Shown here piece by piece: positions 1 through 8,321 of a stretch of DNA of 64,000 nt; positions within the stretch are counted from its first letter, which is position 1; the number at the start of each line of letters is the position of its first letter. The stretch lies in contig NZ_CM001837.1 in the NCBI RefSeq assembly GCF_000355805.1, positions 199,434 through 263,433 on the forward strand, written 5' to 3'. This DNA is from Dokdonia sp. PRO95. Lineage in GTDB: Bacteria > Bacteroidota > Bacteroidia > Flavobacteriales > Flavobacteriaceae. The translations under genes were made by a program, and so were the position numbers. The notes under the pieces were generated by a model. It was not told where the DNA came from. It did not search any database and worked only from the letters and a program-made list of their open reading frames with translations.

Positions 1-133
1 ATACATGACCAGCAGATGTATATTTTATGTCGTTATATACAAGTTTAAAATTGAGGATACCATGTCATTTTCACAATGCTTTAACGACCAAGTCTACAGT
101 AATGAATTAACTTTACTTAAAAAGAAAATTGAT

Positions 134-613
134 ATGAAAAGAATAATAGGAGTATTTGCTTTATTAAGCATTTTTACTAGTTGCACAGGGTCTGCTCAAG
201 AGAGCAAAAAAGAAAGCTTTGAGGTTACAAAAACAGATGCGGAATGGAAAGCACAGCTAACCGAAGAACAATATTATGTATTGCGTTTAGAAGGTACAGA
301 GCGACCTAACTCTAGCCCGCTCAATAATGTAAAAGAAGCGGGAACTTTTCACTGTGCTGCTTGTGACACACCGCTTTTTAAAACAAAAAATAAATTTGAT
401 AGTGGAACTGGCTGGCCTAGTTTTGACAGAGGTATAGAAGGAAATATAGCATATAGCTCTGATCGTAAACTTGGTTATACAAGAACCGAAGAGCATTGTG
501 CTACATGTGGAGGACATCTAGGACACGTTTTTAACGACGGACCTAAAGAAACTACAGGAAAAAGACATTGTATTAATGGAGATGCACTCGTATTTGTGCC
601 AGAATCAAAATAA
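134..613 (+). CDS. msrB: Peptide-methionine (R)-S-oxide reductase, lipoprotein form
   Basis: MsrB reduces methionine-R-sulfoxide in proteins. This copy (159 residues) starts at MKRIIGVFALL and has a lipoprotein signal ending in FTSC, so Cys17 is the likely lipidation site and the enzyme should repair envelope proteins. An upstream in-frame ATG exists but would bury the signal peptide. The domain follows from about residue 35: two zinc CxxC pairs (CAAC, CATC), the GTGWPSF and GGHLGHVFNDGP motifs and the resolving/catalytic cysteine in RHCINGDAL, where most family members have an RYCxNSxxL form. A second msrB begins one base after the stop, so the two are probably co-transcribed. Confidence 0.93.
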   Translation: MKRIIGVFALLSIFTSCTGSAQESKKESFEVTKTDAEWKAQLTEEQYYVLRLEGTERPNSSPLNNVKEAGTFHCAACDTPLFKTKNKFDSGTGWPSFDRGIEGNIAYSSDRKLGYTRTEEHCATCGGHLGHVFNDGPKETTGKRHCINGDALVFVPESK

Positions 614-614
614 T

Positions 615-1004
615 ATGAGTTACCCAATACAAAAAACGGAGGCAGAATGGCTCGAGGAGCTAGGCCCAGAACGTTATCGCATACTGAGAGAAAAAGGAAC
701 AGAACGCCCATTTACTGGAACTTATAATCTACACAACGAAGAAGGCGCTTACCATTGCGGTGCCTGTGACCAAAAGCTTTTTGAAAGCGCATCAAAATTT
801 GACAGTGGTTGTGGATGGCCTAGTTTTGACGAGTCCATCCCAGGAACTGTAGAGTATGTACGTGACAAATCACTGGGAATGATAAGAACGGAAATTCTAT
901 GTTCTAATTGCGGTTCTCACTTAGGACACGTTTTTGACGATGGCCCTACTGCAAGCGGACAACGATACTGTGTAAATTCACTAAGTATAGATTTTGAAAA
1001 ATAA
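615..1004 (+). CDS. msrB: Peptide-methionine (R)-S-oxide reductase, cytosolic form
   Basis: A second MsrB of 129 residues, starting MSYPIQKTEAEW directly after the stop of the lipoprotein MsrB (one base between). It has no signal peptide and should act in the cytosol. CxxC pairs CGAC and CSNC bind zinc; the active-site cysteine is in RYCVNSLSID. Its N-terminal pattern (KTEAEW...RILREKGTERPF) closely parallels the preceding protein (KTDAEW...VLRLEGTERPN), suggesting a tandem duplication in which one copy was sent to the envelope. A hairpin terminator follows at 1041-1070. Confidence 0.95.
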   Translation: MSYPIQKTEAEWLEELGPERYRILREKGTERPFTGTYNLHNEEGAYHCGACDQKLFESASKFDSGCGWPSFDESIPGTVEYVRDKSLGMIRTEILCSNCGSHLGHVFDDGPTASGQRYCVNSLSIDFEK

Positions 1005-1007
1005 GAA

Positions 1008-1029
1008 TTACGCTTTCGCGAAAGCGTAA
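1008..1029. repeat. Iterated palindrome, copy 1 (intergenic)
   Basis: A perfect 22-bp palindrome, TTA plus the core CGCTTTCGCGAAAGCG plus TAA, just after the msrB stop and before its terminator. It has no T-run of its own and is a member of the window-wide family. Confidence 0.9.
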
Positions 1030-1040
1030 AAACAACAATT

Positions 1041-1070
1041 AAAACCGAAGCAAACACTTCGGTTTTTGTG
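1041..1070 (+). terminator. Rho-independent terminator after msrB pair
   Basis: Stem AAAACCGAAG / CTTCGGTTTT with loop CAAACA, followed by TTG and T-rich sequence, 37 bases after the second msrB stop. Confidence 0.85.
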
Positions 1071-1094
1071 TTTTATATATGACGGGATAATCCG

Positions 1095-1102
1095 TATTTT
1101 TG
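1095..1102 (+). promoter_or_regulatory. Possible -7 element of lpdA promoter
   Basis: TATTTTTG matches the Bacteroidota -7 consensus TAnnTTTG and would place the transcript start about 25-30 bases before the lpdA ATG. No convincing TTTG lies at the expected spacing upstream. Confidence 0.4.
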
Positions 1103-1135
1103 AACTACAATAATTAGACTTAAAAAAATCTAGAT

Positions 1136-2512
1136 ATGAGCAAATATGATGTAATCGTTTTAGGAAGTGGTCCAGGCGGATATGTAACAGCAATACGCGC
1201 AAGCCAGTTAGGCTTAAAAACTGCGGTTATTGAAAAAGAAAGCCTAGGAGGCGTTTGTTTAAACTGGGGTTGTATCCCTACAAAAGCCCTTCTTAAAAGT
1301 GCTCAGGTATTTGAATACTTAAATCACGCAGAAGACTATGGTCTTAAAGCAACAGGAGTAGAAAAAGACTTTACTGCAGTTGTAAAACGTAGTCGTGGAG
1401 TGGCAGAGGGAATGAGCAAAGGTGTTCAATTCTTAATGAAGAAAAATAAAATAGACGTTATAAACGGTTTCGGAAAGATCAAGCCTGGTAAAAAGGTAGA
1501 TGTAGACGGTAAAGAATATAGCGCAAACCATATTATAATCGCAACGGGCGCTCGCTCACGTGAGTTACCTAATCTTAAGCAAGATGGTGAGACGGTAATA
1601 GGTTACCGTAAAGCGATGACACTTGAGAAGCAACCTAAATCTATGATTGTAGTAGGATCTGGAGCTATAGGTGTTGAGTTTGCTAGTTTTTATAACACAA
1701 TGGGTACAGAAGTAACTATTGTAGAGTATTTACCAAACGTTGTTCCTGTAGAGGATGAAGATGTATCAAAACAATTTGAGCGTTCAATGAAGAAAGCTGG
1801 AATTAAAGTGATGACAAACTCTTCTGTAGAAAAAGTTGAAAAAACAAAGACTGGTGTAAAAGCTACGGTAAAGACTAAAAAAGGAGAAGAAATCCTTGAG
1901 GCTGATATCGTATTAAGTGCTGTAGGAATCAAAACTAATATTGAAAACATAGGCTTAGAGGATGTAGGTATCGTAACAGATAAAGACAAAATTATCGTTA
2001 ATGATTTTTACCAAACTAACATGCCAGGTTACTATGCAATAGGAGATGTAACTCCTGGTCCTGCTCTTGCTCACGTAGCATCTGCAGAAGGAATTACTTG
2101 TGTAGAAAAAATTGCAGGTATGAACGTAGAAAAAATAGACTACGGCAACATACCAGGATGTACGTATGCAACTCCAGAAATCGCATCTGTAGGACTGACA
2201 GAAAAGCAAGCAAAAGAAGCTGGATACGAACTGAAAGTAGGTAAATTCCCTTTTTCTGCATCTGGTAAAGCAAGTGCTTCTGGAGCAAAAGATGGGTTTG
2301 TAAAAGTAATCTTTGATGCAAAATATGGTGAGTGGCTAGGATGTCACATGATAGGTGCAGGAGTTACAGATATGATTGCAGAAGCTGTCTTAGGACGTAA
2401 GCTTGAAACTACAGGTCACGAAGTATTAAAAACCATCCACCCACACCCTACAATGAGTGAGGCTGTGATGGAAGCAGTAGCAGATGCTTATGATGAAGTA
2501 ATTCACCTATAA
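1136..2512 (+). CDS. lpdA: Dihydrolipoyl dehydrogenase (E3)
   Basis: FAD-dependent E3 subunit that reoxidises dihydrolipoyl groups of 2-oxoacid dehydrogenase complexes and the glycine cleavage system, passing electrons to NAD. The 458 residues are the usual length. Visible motifs: N-terminal FAD Rossmann site GSGPGGYVTAIRA; redox disulfide in GGVCLNWGCIPTKAL; NAD site VVGSGAIGVEFASF; FAD contact YAIGDVTPGPALAH; and the C-terminal interface motif HPHPTMSEAVMEA carrying the catalytic His-Glu pair. No E1 or E2 genes flank it, so it is a free-standing lpd serving several complexes. Confidence 0.97.
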   Translation: MSKYDVIVLGSGPGGYVTAIRASQLGLKTAVIEKESLGGVCLNWGCIPTKALLKSAQVFEYLNHAEDYGLKATGVEKDFTAVVKRSRGVAEGMSKGVQFLMKKNKIDVINGFGKIKPGKKVDVDGKEYSANHIIIATGARSRELPNLKQDGETVIGYRKAMTLEKQPKSMIVVGSGAIGVEFASFYNTMGTEVTIVEYLPNVVPVEDEDVSKQFERSMKKAGIKVMTNSSVEKVEKTKTGVKATVKTKKGEEILEADIVLSAVGIKTNIENIGLEDVGIVTDKDKIIVNDFYQTNMPGYYAIGDVTPGPALAHVASAEGITCVEKIAGMNVEKIDYGNIPGCTYATPEIASVGLTEKQAKEAGYELKVGKFPFSASGKASASGAKDGFVKVIFDAKYGEWLGCHMIGAGVTDMIAEAVLGRKLETTGHEVLKTIHPHPTMSEAVMEAVADAYDEVIHL

Positions 2513-2541
2513 GAGCTACACTTTATTCATATGAAGTTTTT

Positions 2542-2575
2542 AGAAAATCCTGCCTTAGGCAGGATTTTCTGTTTT
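2542..2575 (+). terminator. Terminator after lpdA
   Basis: Perfect 13-bp stem AGAAAATCCTGCC / GGCAGGATTTTCT with a TTA loop, then GTTTT. It lies 30 bases beyond the lpdA stop. Confidence 0.9.
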
Positions 2576-2622
2576 ATAACCTCTCAAAATAGTTAGCTTT
2601 ACTGTTGGTAATTAACAGCTGT

Positions 2623-3915
2623 ATGATGAAACATTTTGATTTCTTTAAATTATTACATCTCTTTGTAATTTCCTTCATATTAGGGTCGTGTGGACCTGCT
2701 TCAAACGTAAATCGTTTTGCTCCACTTACTACAGTAAATACTGCAGAGTCTTTAAAAAAACCATACGTAATATTGATATCACTCGATGGTTTTAGACACG
2801 ATTATGTAAATACTTATAACCCTCCTCATTTAAGTTCATTTATACAAGAAGGATCTCAAGCTGCTTCCTTGATACCATCTTTTCCCACAAAAACATTTCC
2901 TAATCACTACACGATTGCAACAGGAATGTATCCTGATAATCACGGCCTGCTTGCAAACTCATATTATAATTATGAAAAGAAAAAAACATACAGCATAGGT
3001 AATCGAGAGACCGTGGTAGATGGGTCTTTTTATAATGGAACTCCATTATGGGTAAATGCAAATAGTGAAGGTATGGTAACGGCTAGTTACTTTTTTGTTG
3101 GCACAGAAGCAGATATTCAAGGTGTACACCCTACTTACTATTATAATTACGATGGGAAAGCAACCAATCAAGAACGCGTAGATCAAGCAATAAAGTGGTT
3201 AGAAATGCCCGAACAAACAAGACCACATCTTATCACTCTATACTTCTCTGATATGGATGATACTGGACATCGTTACGGCCCAAACAGTAAAGAGAAACTA
3301 AAAGAAGCGCTTTTTAAACTAGATAGTACACTAGGAAATTTATTCAGTCGCGTTGATAACACGGGATTACCAGTAAATATTGTTATTACCTCAGACCATG
3401 GTATGGCAGAGCAATCTATTGAAAAACTCATTAGTACGGAGCCACTAATTAACGATGCGCTTTACAACATGATTGACAACGGTGTCATTCTCAATATACA
3501 CCCTCATACTAGTGCGGAAACAGATAAAATTTTCAATAAATTAAAGAAACTAGAAAACAAATTCACGGTTTATAAAACCAAAGACACACCACATTTTGAG
3601 TATGTCCCAAAGAATAAAAACTGGGGACCCATACAAGTAATTCCTGATCATGGGTATTACTTTAGTTCAAGTAAGAGTATCGAAAGAAGAAAAACTGGAA
3701 ACCAAGAAGTCTTTGGTGTACATGGGTTCACTCCTGCTTTAAAAGATATGCACGGTATTCTTTATGCAAAAGGTCCAGCGATAAACGCGGGAGGAAGATT
3801 ACCTTCTGTAAAAAACATTCACGTATACCCTATGATATGTAAAATTCTAGGACTTTCTGTACCTAGTAATGTAGATGGCAAATTATCTTACTTAAGAGAC
3901 ATGCTTAGAGAATAA
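2623..3915 (+). CDS. ENPP-type phosphodiesterase / nucleotide pyrophosphatase, lipoprotein
   Basis: Alkaline-phosphatase-superfamily enzyme of the type I phosphodiesterase/nucleotide pyrophosphatase family (about 430 residues). A lipoprotein signal ends in FILGSC, so it is periplasmic or surface-attached. Metal and catalytic motifs are present: LISLDGFRHDY (first metal Asp), the nucleophile Thr in TKTFPNHYT, DMDDTGHRYGP (Asp and His ligands), TSDHGM (Asp-His pair) and GVHGF. The start is ATG 2623 or the adjacent ATG 2626; an in-frame TTG further upstream would only lengthen the signal peptide. Substrate (nucleotides, phosphodiesters or nucleotide sugars) cannot be read from the sequence. It may supply phosphate from extracellular nucleotides. 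Confidence 0.85.
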   Translation: MMKHFDFFKLLHLFVISFILGSCGPASNVNRFAPLTTVNTAESLKKPYVILISLDGFRHDYVNTYNPPHLSSFIQEGSQAASLIPSFPTKTFPNHYTIATGMYPDNHGLLANSYYNYEKKKTYSIGNRETVVDGSFYNGTPLWVNANSEGMVTASYFFVGTEADIQGVHPTYYYNYDGKATNQERVDQAIKWLEMPEQTRPHLITLYFSDMDDTGHRYGPNSKEKLKEALFKLDSTLGNLFSRVDNTGLPVNIVITSDHGMAEQSIEKLISTEPLINDALYNMIDNGVILNIHPHTSAETDKIFNKLKKLENKFTVYKTKDTPHFEYVPKNKNWGPIQVIPDHGYYFSSSKSIERRKTGNQEVFGVHGFTPALKDMHGILYAKGPAINAGGRLPSVKNIHVYPMICKILGLSVPSNVDGKLSYLRDMLRE

Positions 3916-3944
3916 CTGCTTTGCATAGCGGTTTAAAATCTCTT

Positions 3945-4367
3945 TTAATCCTTCATCAAAAAGTTCTCAATGGCGAGATCATAACTTCTAAGACCAAAAC
4001 CTATAATTACCCCTTTTGCGTATTTTGACAAGTAAGAATGATGCCTAAACTCTTCTCTAGCAAATGTGTTTGAAATGTGAACTTCTATAACAGGTGTACT
4101 TATAGATGCTACGGCATCCCCTAATCCCACAGAGGTATGCGTATAAGCTGCACCATTTAAAATCACTCCATCAAATGTATCATTTGCTTCGTGCAATTTT
4201 GAAATGAGCTCTCCTTCTATATTACTTTGAAAATAGCTAAGCTCTGTATCCTTATATGCAAATTGAAGTTTTGTAAAATAGTCTTCAAATGTTTGAGTCC
4301 CATAAATTTCTGGTTCACGCTTACCGAGCATATTTAAATTTGGGCCATTAATTATAAGTAATTTCAT
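3945..4367 (-). CDS. aroQ: 3-dehydroquinate dehydratase, type II
   Basis: Third step of the shikimate pathway: 3-dehydroquinate to 3-dehydroshikimate. The 140-residue protein begins MKLLIINGPNLNMLG, the family's standard N-terminus with the catalytic Tyr in EIYG. Further motifs: NGAAYTHTSVGLGDA, the catalytic His in EVHISNTFAREEFRHHSY and GVIIGFGLRSY. The frame stays open upstream to 4403, but that extension translates the palindrome at 4385-4404 (LSRKRT) and is not part of the family, so the start is 4367. It converges with the ENPP-like gene. Confidence 0.95.
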   Translation of the reverse strand: MKLLIINGPNLNMLGKREPEIYGTQTFEDYFTKLQFAYKDTELSYFQSNIEGELISKLHEANDTFDGVILNGAAYTHTSVGLGDAVASISTPVIEVHISNTFAREEFRHHSYLSKYAKGVIIGFGLRSYDLAIENFLMKD

Positions 4368-4384
4368 AGGATATAGTTGTTGAG

Positions 4385-4404
4385 TACGCTTTCGCGAAAG
4401 CATA
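4385..4404. repeat. Iterated palindrome, copy 2 (5' of aroQ)
   Basis: TACGCTTTCGCGAAAGCATA, one mismatch from the perfect 20-mer, 18 bases upstream of the aroQ start and therefore probably in its leader or promoter. Confidence 0.88.
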
Positions 4405-4426
4405 AAAATACAGATTTACAAGGCGT

Positions 4427-4454
4427 AAAAAAAGCGCCTACAGTGAGGCGCTTT
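4427..4454 (-). terminator. Terminator of the outer-membrane barrel gene
   Basis: On the minus strand, stem AAAAGCGCCT / AGGCGCTTTT with loop CACTGT is followed by a run of T, 24 bases past the stop of the 4478-5086 gene. Confidence 0.88.
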
Positions 4455-4477
4455 TCACAATTCTTACTAATTAATTT

Positions 4478-5086
4478 CTAGAATGCAAATCCAGCTCCTA
4501 ACATAAATACTCTATTACGAGCATCAAGGTCAAAACCTCCTAAATCTTCACTACTAAAAACGTCAGAAAGTCCTAGATTATAACGTGCGTTAAAAAATAA
4601 ACCATTGTTAAGTTTATATCCTAAGCCACCTACAACAGCAAAGTCTACCGTGTTTATGGCATCGTTATTAAAGCTAATATCTCCAGAATCACCATCAGGA
4701 TTAGAATCGATCTCGCTATTTACATTAAATCCTATTTGTGGCCCTACTTCCCCATAAAACCCATCTACAAAGTAGTACTTTGCAAGTACTGGCACATTAA
4801 TATAATCTAGCTGAAACTCAACATCGTCTCCGTTATCAACACTCTGGATATCATACCCTTGACCCGAATAATAAACCTCCGGCTGTATTGAGAATTTCTC
4901 TGAGATAGGCACTTCTACAAATCCTCCAAAATGGAAACTTGTTCTTGCATCTGGATCATCAAAATCATCACCTCCTACGGTTGCAAAGTTAACTCCTCCC
5001 TTTGCCCCAAAAGACACCTCGTCTTGTGCTTGAACTGCTACAGTTCCAAATAAGGCTGCGATGGCTACTACTACTATTTTTTTCAT
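4478..5086 (-). CDS. Outer-membrane beta-barrel protein, OmpA/PorT-like
   Basis: Secreted protein of 202 residues. The signal peptide ends VAVQAQ, followed by alternating strands typical of small 8-stranded barrels of the outer membrane beta-barrel family common in Bacteroidota (SFGAKGGVNFATVGG, FHFGGFVEVPISEKFSIQPE, YINVPVLAKYYF, GEVGPQIGFNV, AVVGGLGYKLNNGLFFNARY) and a terminal aromatic residue (MLGAGFAF). Asp-rich loops (GGDDFDDPDAR, SNPDGDSGD) are expected on the outer face. Its specific function is unknown. It is a monocistron between its own terminator and the xerD promoter region. Confidence 0.85.
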   Translation of the reverse strand: MKKIVVVAIAALFGTVAVQAQDEVSFGAKGGVNFATVGGDDFDDPDARTSFHFGGFVEVPISEKFSIQPEVYYSGQGYDIQSVDNGDDVEFQLDYINVPVLAKYYFVDGFYGEVGPQIGFNVNSEIDSNPDGDSGDISFNNDAINTVDFAVVGGLGYKLNNGLFFNARYNLGLSDVFSSEDLGGFDLDARNRVFMLGAGFAF

Positions 5087-5118
5087 GTTTGTGTTTGTGT
5101 TTGTTTTTAAATGTTATT

Positions 5119-5126
5119 CAAAGCTA
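5119..5126 (-). promoter_or_regulatory. Possible -7 element for the barrel gene
   Basis: CAAAGCTA on the plus strand reads TAGCTTTG on the minus strand, matching TAnnTTTG, about 33 bases before the start codon. No clear -33 TTTG was found. Confidence 0.35.
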
Positions 5127-5209
5127 TCCATCATCCTGTTAAATGCGTGTTAGGCACTTTCTAAACTCTTGTTAATTGAGAATCCTTTAATAATTGTATT
5201 TTCACTTTC

Positions 5210-6112
5210 GTGAAATGGGAAACAGGCATATCAAACTATAAAAGCTACCTACGTATAGAACGTGGTCTCTCTGAGAACACTATAGACAATTATGCTCGAG
5301 ACTTAAAGAAACTAACGCGCCATCTAGAGCAATTAGATAGTGCACAAGACCCTATTACTATATCTAAAGATGACATTCAAGATTTTATATATACCATAGC
5401 AAAGGAAGTACAAGCTAGATCACAAGCGCGTATCATCTCTGGACTTAAAGGTTTTTTTAATTACCTGATATTTGAAGATTATAGAAAAGATAATCCATTA
5501 GATCTTATAGAATCTCCTAGATTAGGTCGTAAACTTCCAGACACATTAGCTGAAGAGGAAATAGACGCTCTTATTTCCGCCATTAATCTCTCTACGCCTC
5601 AGGGAGAACGTAATCGCGCAATGCTAGAAACACTCTATTCTTGCGGACTTCGAGTAACAGAATTAATAAGCCTAAAACTTTCTGACTTATATTTTGAAGA
5701 AGGGTTTATAAATGTGATAGGTAAAGGAGACAAACAGCGCTTTGTCCCTATAAGTGAGCATACTCAAAAGTATATCGACATTTACCGTAATGAAATACGA
5801 ACGCATATAGACGTCAAGCCAGAGCATGTAGATATTCTATTTTTAAATAGAAGAGGTCGCCAGCTCACACGTGCCATGATTTTTACAATCATAAAAGATC
5901 TCGCTGTAAAAGCTGGAATTAAGAAAAGTATTAGCCCGCATACGTTTCGTCACAGCTTTGCTACCCACCTTTTACAAAATGGCGCCGATTTGAGAAGTAT
6001 TCAGCAAATGTTAGGTCACGAGAGCATCACAACTACCGAAATCTATATGCATGTAGACCGCAGTGATCTCGCTCGTGTGATGGAGAAATATCACCCTAGA
6101 AAGGACTCTTAG
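5210..6112 (+). CDS. xerD: Site-specific tyrosine recombinase XerD
   Basis: Tyrosine recombinase that resolves chromosome dimers at dif. It has 300 residues and a GTG start (GTGAAATGGGAAACA) giving the usual short N-terminus. The N-terminal core-binding SAM-like domain covers about residues 1-95 (YLRIERGLSENTIDNYARDL). The catalytic domain carries the Arg in SCGLRVTEL, the Lys in IGKGDKQR, the HxxR box in SPHTFRHSFATHL, the His in LGHESITTT and the nucleophile in TEIYMHV. No att-like repeats or phage genes surround it, so a housekeeping role is likelier than a mobile-element integrase; XerC cannot be strictly excluded. Confidence 0.92.
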   Translation: MKWETGISNYKSYLRIERGLSENTIDNYARDLKKLTRHLEQLDSAQDPITISKDDIQDFIYTIAKEVQARSQARIISGLKGFFNYLIFEDYRKDNPLDLIESPRLGRKLPDTLAEEEIDALISAINLSTPQGERNRAMLETLYSCGLRVTELISLKLSDLYFEEGFINVIGKGDKQRFVPISEHTQKYIDIYRNEIRTHIDVKPEHVDILFLNRRGRQLTRAMIFTIIKDLAVKAGIKKSISPHTFRHSFATHLLQNGADLRSIQQMLGHESITTTEIYMHVDRSDLARVMEKYHPRKDS

Positions 6113-6127
6113 GGTTTTCTTTCAATT

Positions 6128-6143
6128 TTTCGCGAAAGCGTAA
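6128..6143. repeat. Iterated palindrome, copy 3 (degenerate)
   Basis: TTTCGCGAAAGCGTAA after xerD. The right half is intact, while the left arm is eroded (TTTTT instead of CGCTTT). Confidence 0.7.
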
Positions 6144-6148
6144 CTATA

Positions 6149-7459
6149 CTACTTTACAATAAGTATTTCCTCTTGTCTTCCTGAAACATACCTAAAGCCA
6201 TCTTCACCCCAGAATCCTGCTTCCTCAAGCATAATTCTAATGTCTTTATTCCACTCCGGAATAGTTACTGTTGTATTAAGTTCTATAGCATATGCCGTGT
6301 TCTCGTAGAGTTTGTAATCTCCTGTACCTGGCACCCCTCCTTGAGAATCCCACATCCCGATCGTAGGGCCAGCGGCATGACCGTAGTGTCCAAGTGGATG
6401 CGTGTAAATAGACGGAACAAGACCTTCTGCTCTAGCCTCTTTTAATGATTTTAAAAGTATCTCATTACCTGTTTTACCTGTTTTAAAATTTGAGGCAAGC
6501 ACATCTTGCACACGATTACCATCTGCAAAAGCCTTACTCAAGAATGCTGGCACTTCTTTCTCGTCATCCTTTAAAACGTATGCGTGTTGCTGGCAATCTG
6601 TATTGAGTCGTAAGTAAGTTATTCCAAAATCACAGTGTAGCAAGTCACCCTTCTGGATTACTTTACCTTCTGGTCTATTAGAAAATGATACTATATGACT
6701 CTCTAATTTTTCTTCAGATCGCTGGATATCAACTGTAGGGTGAAACCATGTTTCCAGTCCCATATCTGTAACTCGCTGGCGTAAGTACCACACCACATCA
6801 TCTGTAGTTGTAACACCTGGGACAATCACTTTATAGCTAAAGGCATCCTTTATAATATCATGAGTCACATCTACTAGCTGTTCAAAATATTTCATTTCAA
6901 GTGCCGTGCGTGTTTCTAGCCATCCTACAGCTAGATTTTGTGCAGAGACTACTTTTGCTTGTTGGGCAGGAGATAATTTTGATATAAATGCCTCATAATC
7001 TGTCTTTACAATTCCATCTGCAAGACCAAAATTATCAGAATAATTAAGACCAATTTTTGAAGGGTTGCGCTCTTCTATAATCTCTAGAAGACGTGCCCAT
7101 TGATCTGGTTGTTTTTCTTTATCCCATGCAGAGATGATATTCTTCCCTACGTTGTATCTAGCGACTGCTAGCTTTTCAATTGTGTTCTCTTCTTTATTTC
7201 TATAAAAAACTAATATGGTTCTTCTTCTCGCATTGAGCCAGGTAGAAGGAAGCATGGTTTTTATAACTGGATCTTCATTATACTCTCGAGAAATCACAAC
7301 CCACATATCGATATCTGAGCGATCCATTAAAGTAGGTAACAGATTATCAAATCTATCTGCCAATACCTCATCGATTACATCTGCCCTATCGCGTTCTGTT
7401 AAAATCTGACCGTACATGCATGTAAATGGAAGTAGTAAAAGTAATAGTAATGCTTTCAT
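6149..7459 (-). CDS. Secreted M24-family metallopeptidase (Xaa-Pro peptidase-like)
   Basis: Creatinase/aminopeptidase P-like protein of 436 residues. The signal peptide MKALLLLLLLPFTCMYGQ sets the start at 7459; an in-frame ATG 36 bases upstream would spoil it. The N-terminal creatinase-like domain spans about residues 20-195 and the pita-bread catalytic domain the rest. Metal ligands can be matched: two Asp in LLHCDFGI...LNTDCQQ, His in THPLGHYGHAAGP, Glu in AIELNTTV and Glu in IMLEEAGF. Function: probably cleavage of Xaa-Pro bonds in imported or periplasmic peptides. An inactive creatinase homologue is unlikely because the ligands are kept. Confidence 0.85.
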   Translation of the reverse strand: MKALLLLLLLPFTCMYGQILTERDRADVIDEVLADRFDNLLPTLMDRSDIDMWVVISREYNEDPVIKTMLPSTWLNARRRTILVFYRNKEENTIEKLAVARYNVGKNIISAWDKEKQPDQWARLLEIIEERNPSKIGLNYSDNFGLADGIVKTDYEAFISKLSPAQQAKVVSAQNLAVGWLETRTALEMKYFEQLVDVTHDIIKDAFSYKVIVPGVTTTDDVVWYLRQRVTDMGLETWFHPTVDIQRSEEKLESHIVSFSNRPEGKVIQKGDLLHCDFGITYLRLNTDCQQHAYVLKDDEKEVPAFLSKAFADGNRVQDVLASNFKTGKTGNEILLKSLKEARAEGLVPSIYTHPLGHYGHAAGPTIGMWDSQGGVPGTGDYKLYENTAYAIELNTTVTIPEWNKDIRIMLEEAGFWGEDGFRYVSGRQEEILIVK

Positions 7460-7495
7460 AGTTAAGTTGCTAGTCCTTAAAAATACTAAAAACAA

Positions 7496-7523
7496 AAAAG
7501 AGTATTCAAATGAATACTCTTTT
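7496..7523 (-). terminator. Bidirectional hairpin terminator
   Basis: AAAAGAGTATTCA / TGAATACTCTTTT stem with an AA loop and T-runs on both sides. It follows the 7552-8034 gene on the minus strand and so separates it from the M24 peptidase gene. Confidence 0.8.
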
Positions 7524-7551
7524 CTTATATATAAATTGCTGTATGACTATT

Positions 7552-8034
7552 TTATTTGTCACCTTTATTTTTGCGCTTTTTCTTGCGCTCTTTCTTTTGC
7601 TTTTTCACTTTCTTTTCTGCGTTTCCTGTCTCTTCTTCAATAATAAGTCTTTCTACTTGCTCTTCTGGAAGGAAATCATCAAGTAAAGATTTGAACTCTT
7701 TTTTTTGTGCTTCTACGCTCTTTTTACGCTCTTCTAGAGGAGACTCTTCATCAAATTGGATTTGAATTAGTTTTGTATAATGATCTTTCAAATAGCTTTT
7801 CAAAACCTCCTTTGTAAATACGTCGAGTCCTAAAAGTTCTTCGTACATATTTGCTCTTTCTATACTTAAAATGTTGGCATCTGGCTTTTCATTATACGAC
7901 GCTGCTACTCCGGGTGTAGATGGAACTAAACGCCTACCTCTACCACTAAAATTAGTGCCGCTTTGACCTCCAAATCCTTGAGCCTCTACACTCACTAGGC
8001 ACAACATCATTACTGCTACTATAAAATATCTCAT
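7552..8034 (-). CDS. Secreted protein of unknown function with Lys-rich tail
   Basis: I do not recognise the family. About 160 residues: signal peptide MRYFIVAVMMLCLVSVEAQ, a Gly/Ser/Arg-rich linker (GFGGQSGTNFSGRGRR), a mainly helical middle (SIERANMYEELLGLDVFTKE, then LKSYLKDHYTKLIQIQF) and an extremely basic C-terminal tail made almost only of Lys, Arg, Glu and Asn. Two adjacent ATGs (8037, 8034) are possible starts. The charged helical build recalls periplasmic Spy/LTxxQ-like proteins, but the signature motif was not seen. It is a monocistron with its own terminator. Confidence 0.7.
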   Translation of the reverse strand: MRYFIVAVMMLCLVSVEAQGFGGQSGTNFSGRGRRLVPSTPGVAASYNEKPDANILSIERANMYEELLGLDVFTKEVLKSYLKDHYTKLIQIQFDEESPLEERKKSVEAQKKEFKSLLDDFLPEEQVERLIIEEETGNAEKKVKKQKKERKKKRKNKGDK

Positions 8035-8321
8035 CATCTCGACTATCAGTTTTTGCAAATATGCATAATTATTTTGTGATTACTCGTATCCAATAATGAT
8101 GCCTAAAATCATAAATCCTTAATTACATAAGGATTTCTAGCAACATCGTTGATGTATTCAAAGTAATGGCACTGCCTAAATTATTTATGCTATTTGCTTT
8201 TTTGCCCTCTGTTATTGAAATGAAAAACTTCTGATTTAGGTTTATAGATAAAGCCCCCTTATCAAAAATTAAGATAAGCTAGTGTGGGTATTTACGCTTT
8301 CGCGAAAGCGTAGCCTCAAAC
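8035..8321. other. Intergenic, largely featureless
   Basis: It holds a weak hairpin (AAATCCTT / AAGGATTT, 8113-8136) and palindrome copy 4. No open frame with coding character was seen. Confidence 0.5.
8293..8312. repeat. Iterated palindrome, copy 4 (3' of menE)
   Basis: Perfect 20-mer TACGCTTTCGCGAAAGCGTA, 10 bases past the menE stop (minus-strand gene). Confidence 0.92.

Noticed and set aside
1-133. Coding start upstream of the first msrB
   Set aside because: The frame is open, but the residues do not resemble MsrB and would precede the lipoprotein signal.
4368-4403. Longer N-terminus for AroQ
   Set aside because: The extra codons translate the palindrome (LSRKRT) and precede the family's standard MKLLIINGPN start.
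5210-6112. Tyrosine recombinase as integrase of a mobile element
   Set aside because: Sequence and length fit XerD, and no att repeats, phage or conjugation genes are nearby.
8113-8136. Hairpin AAATCCTT/AAGGATTT as terminator
   Set aside because: AT-rich short stem, no T-run, and not at the end of a gene.
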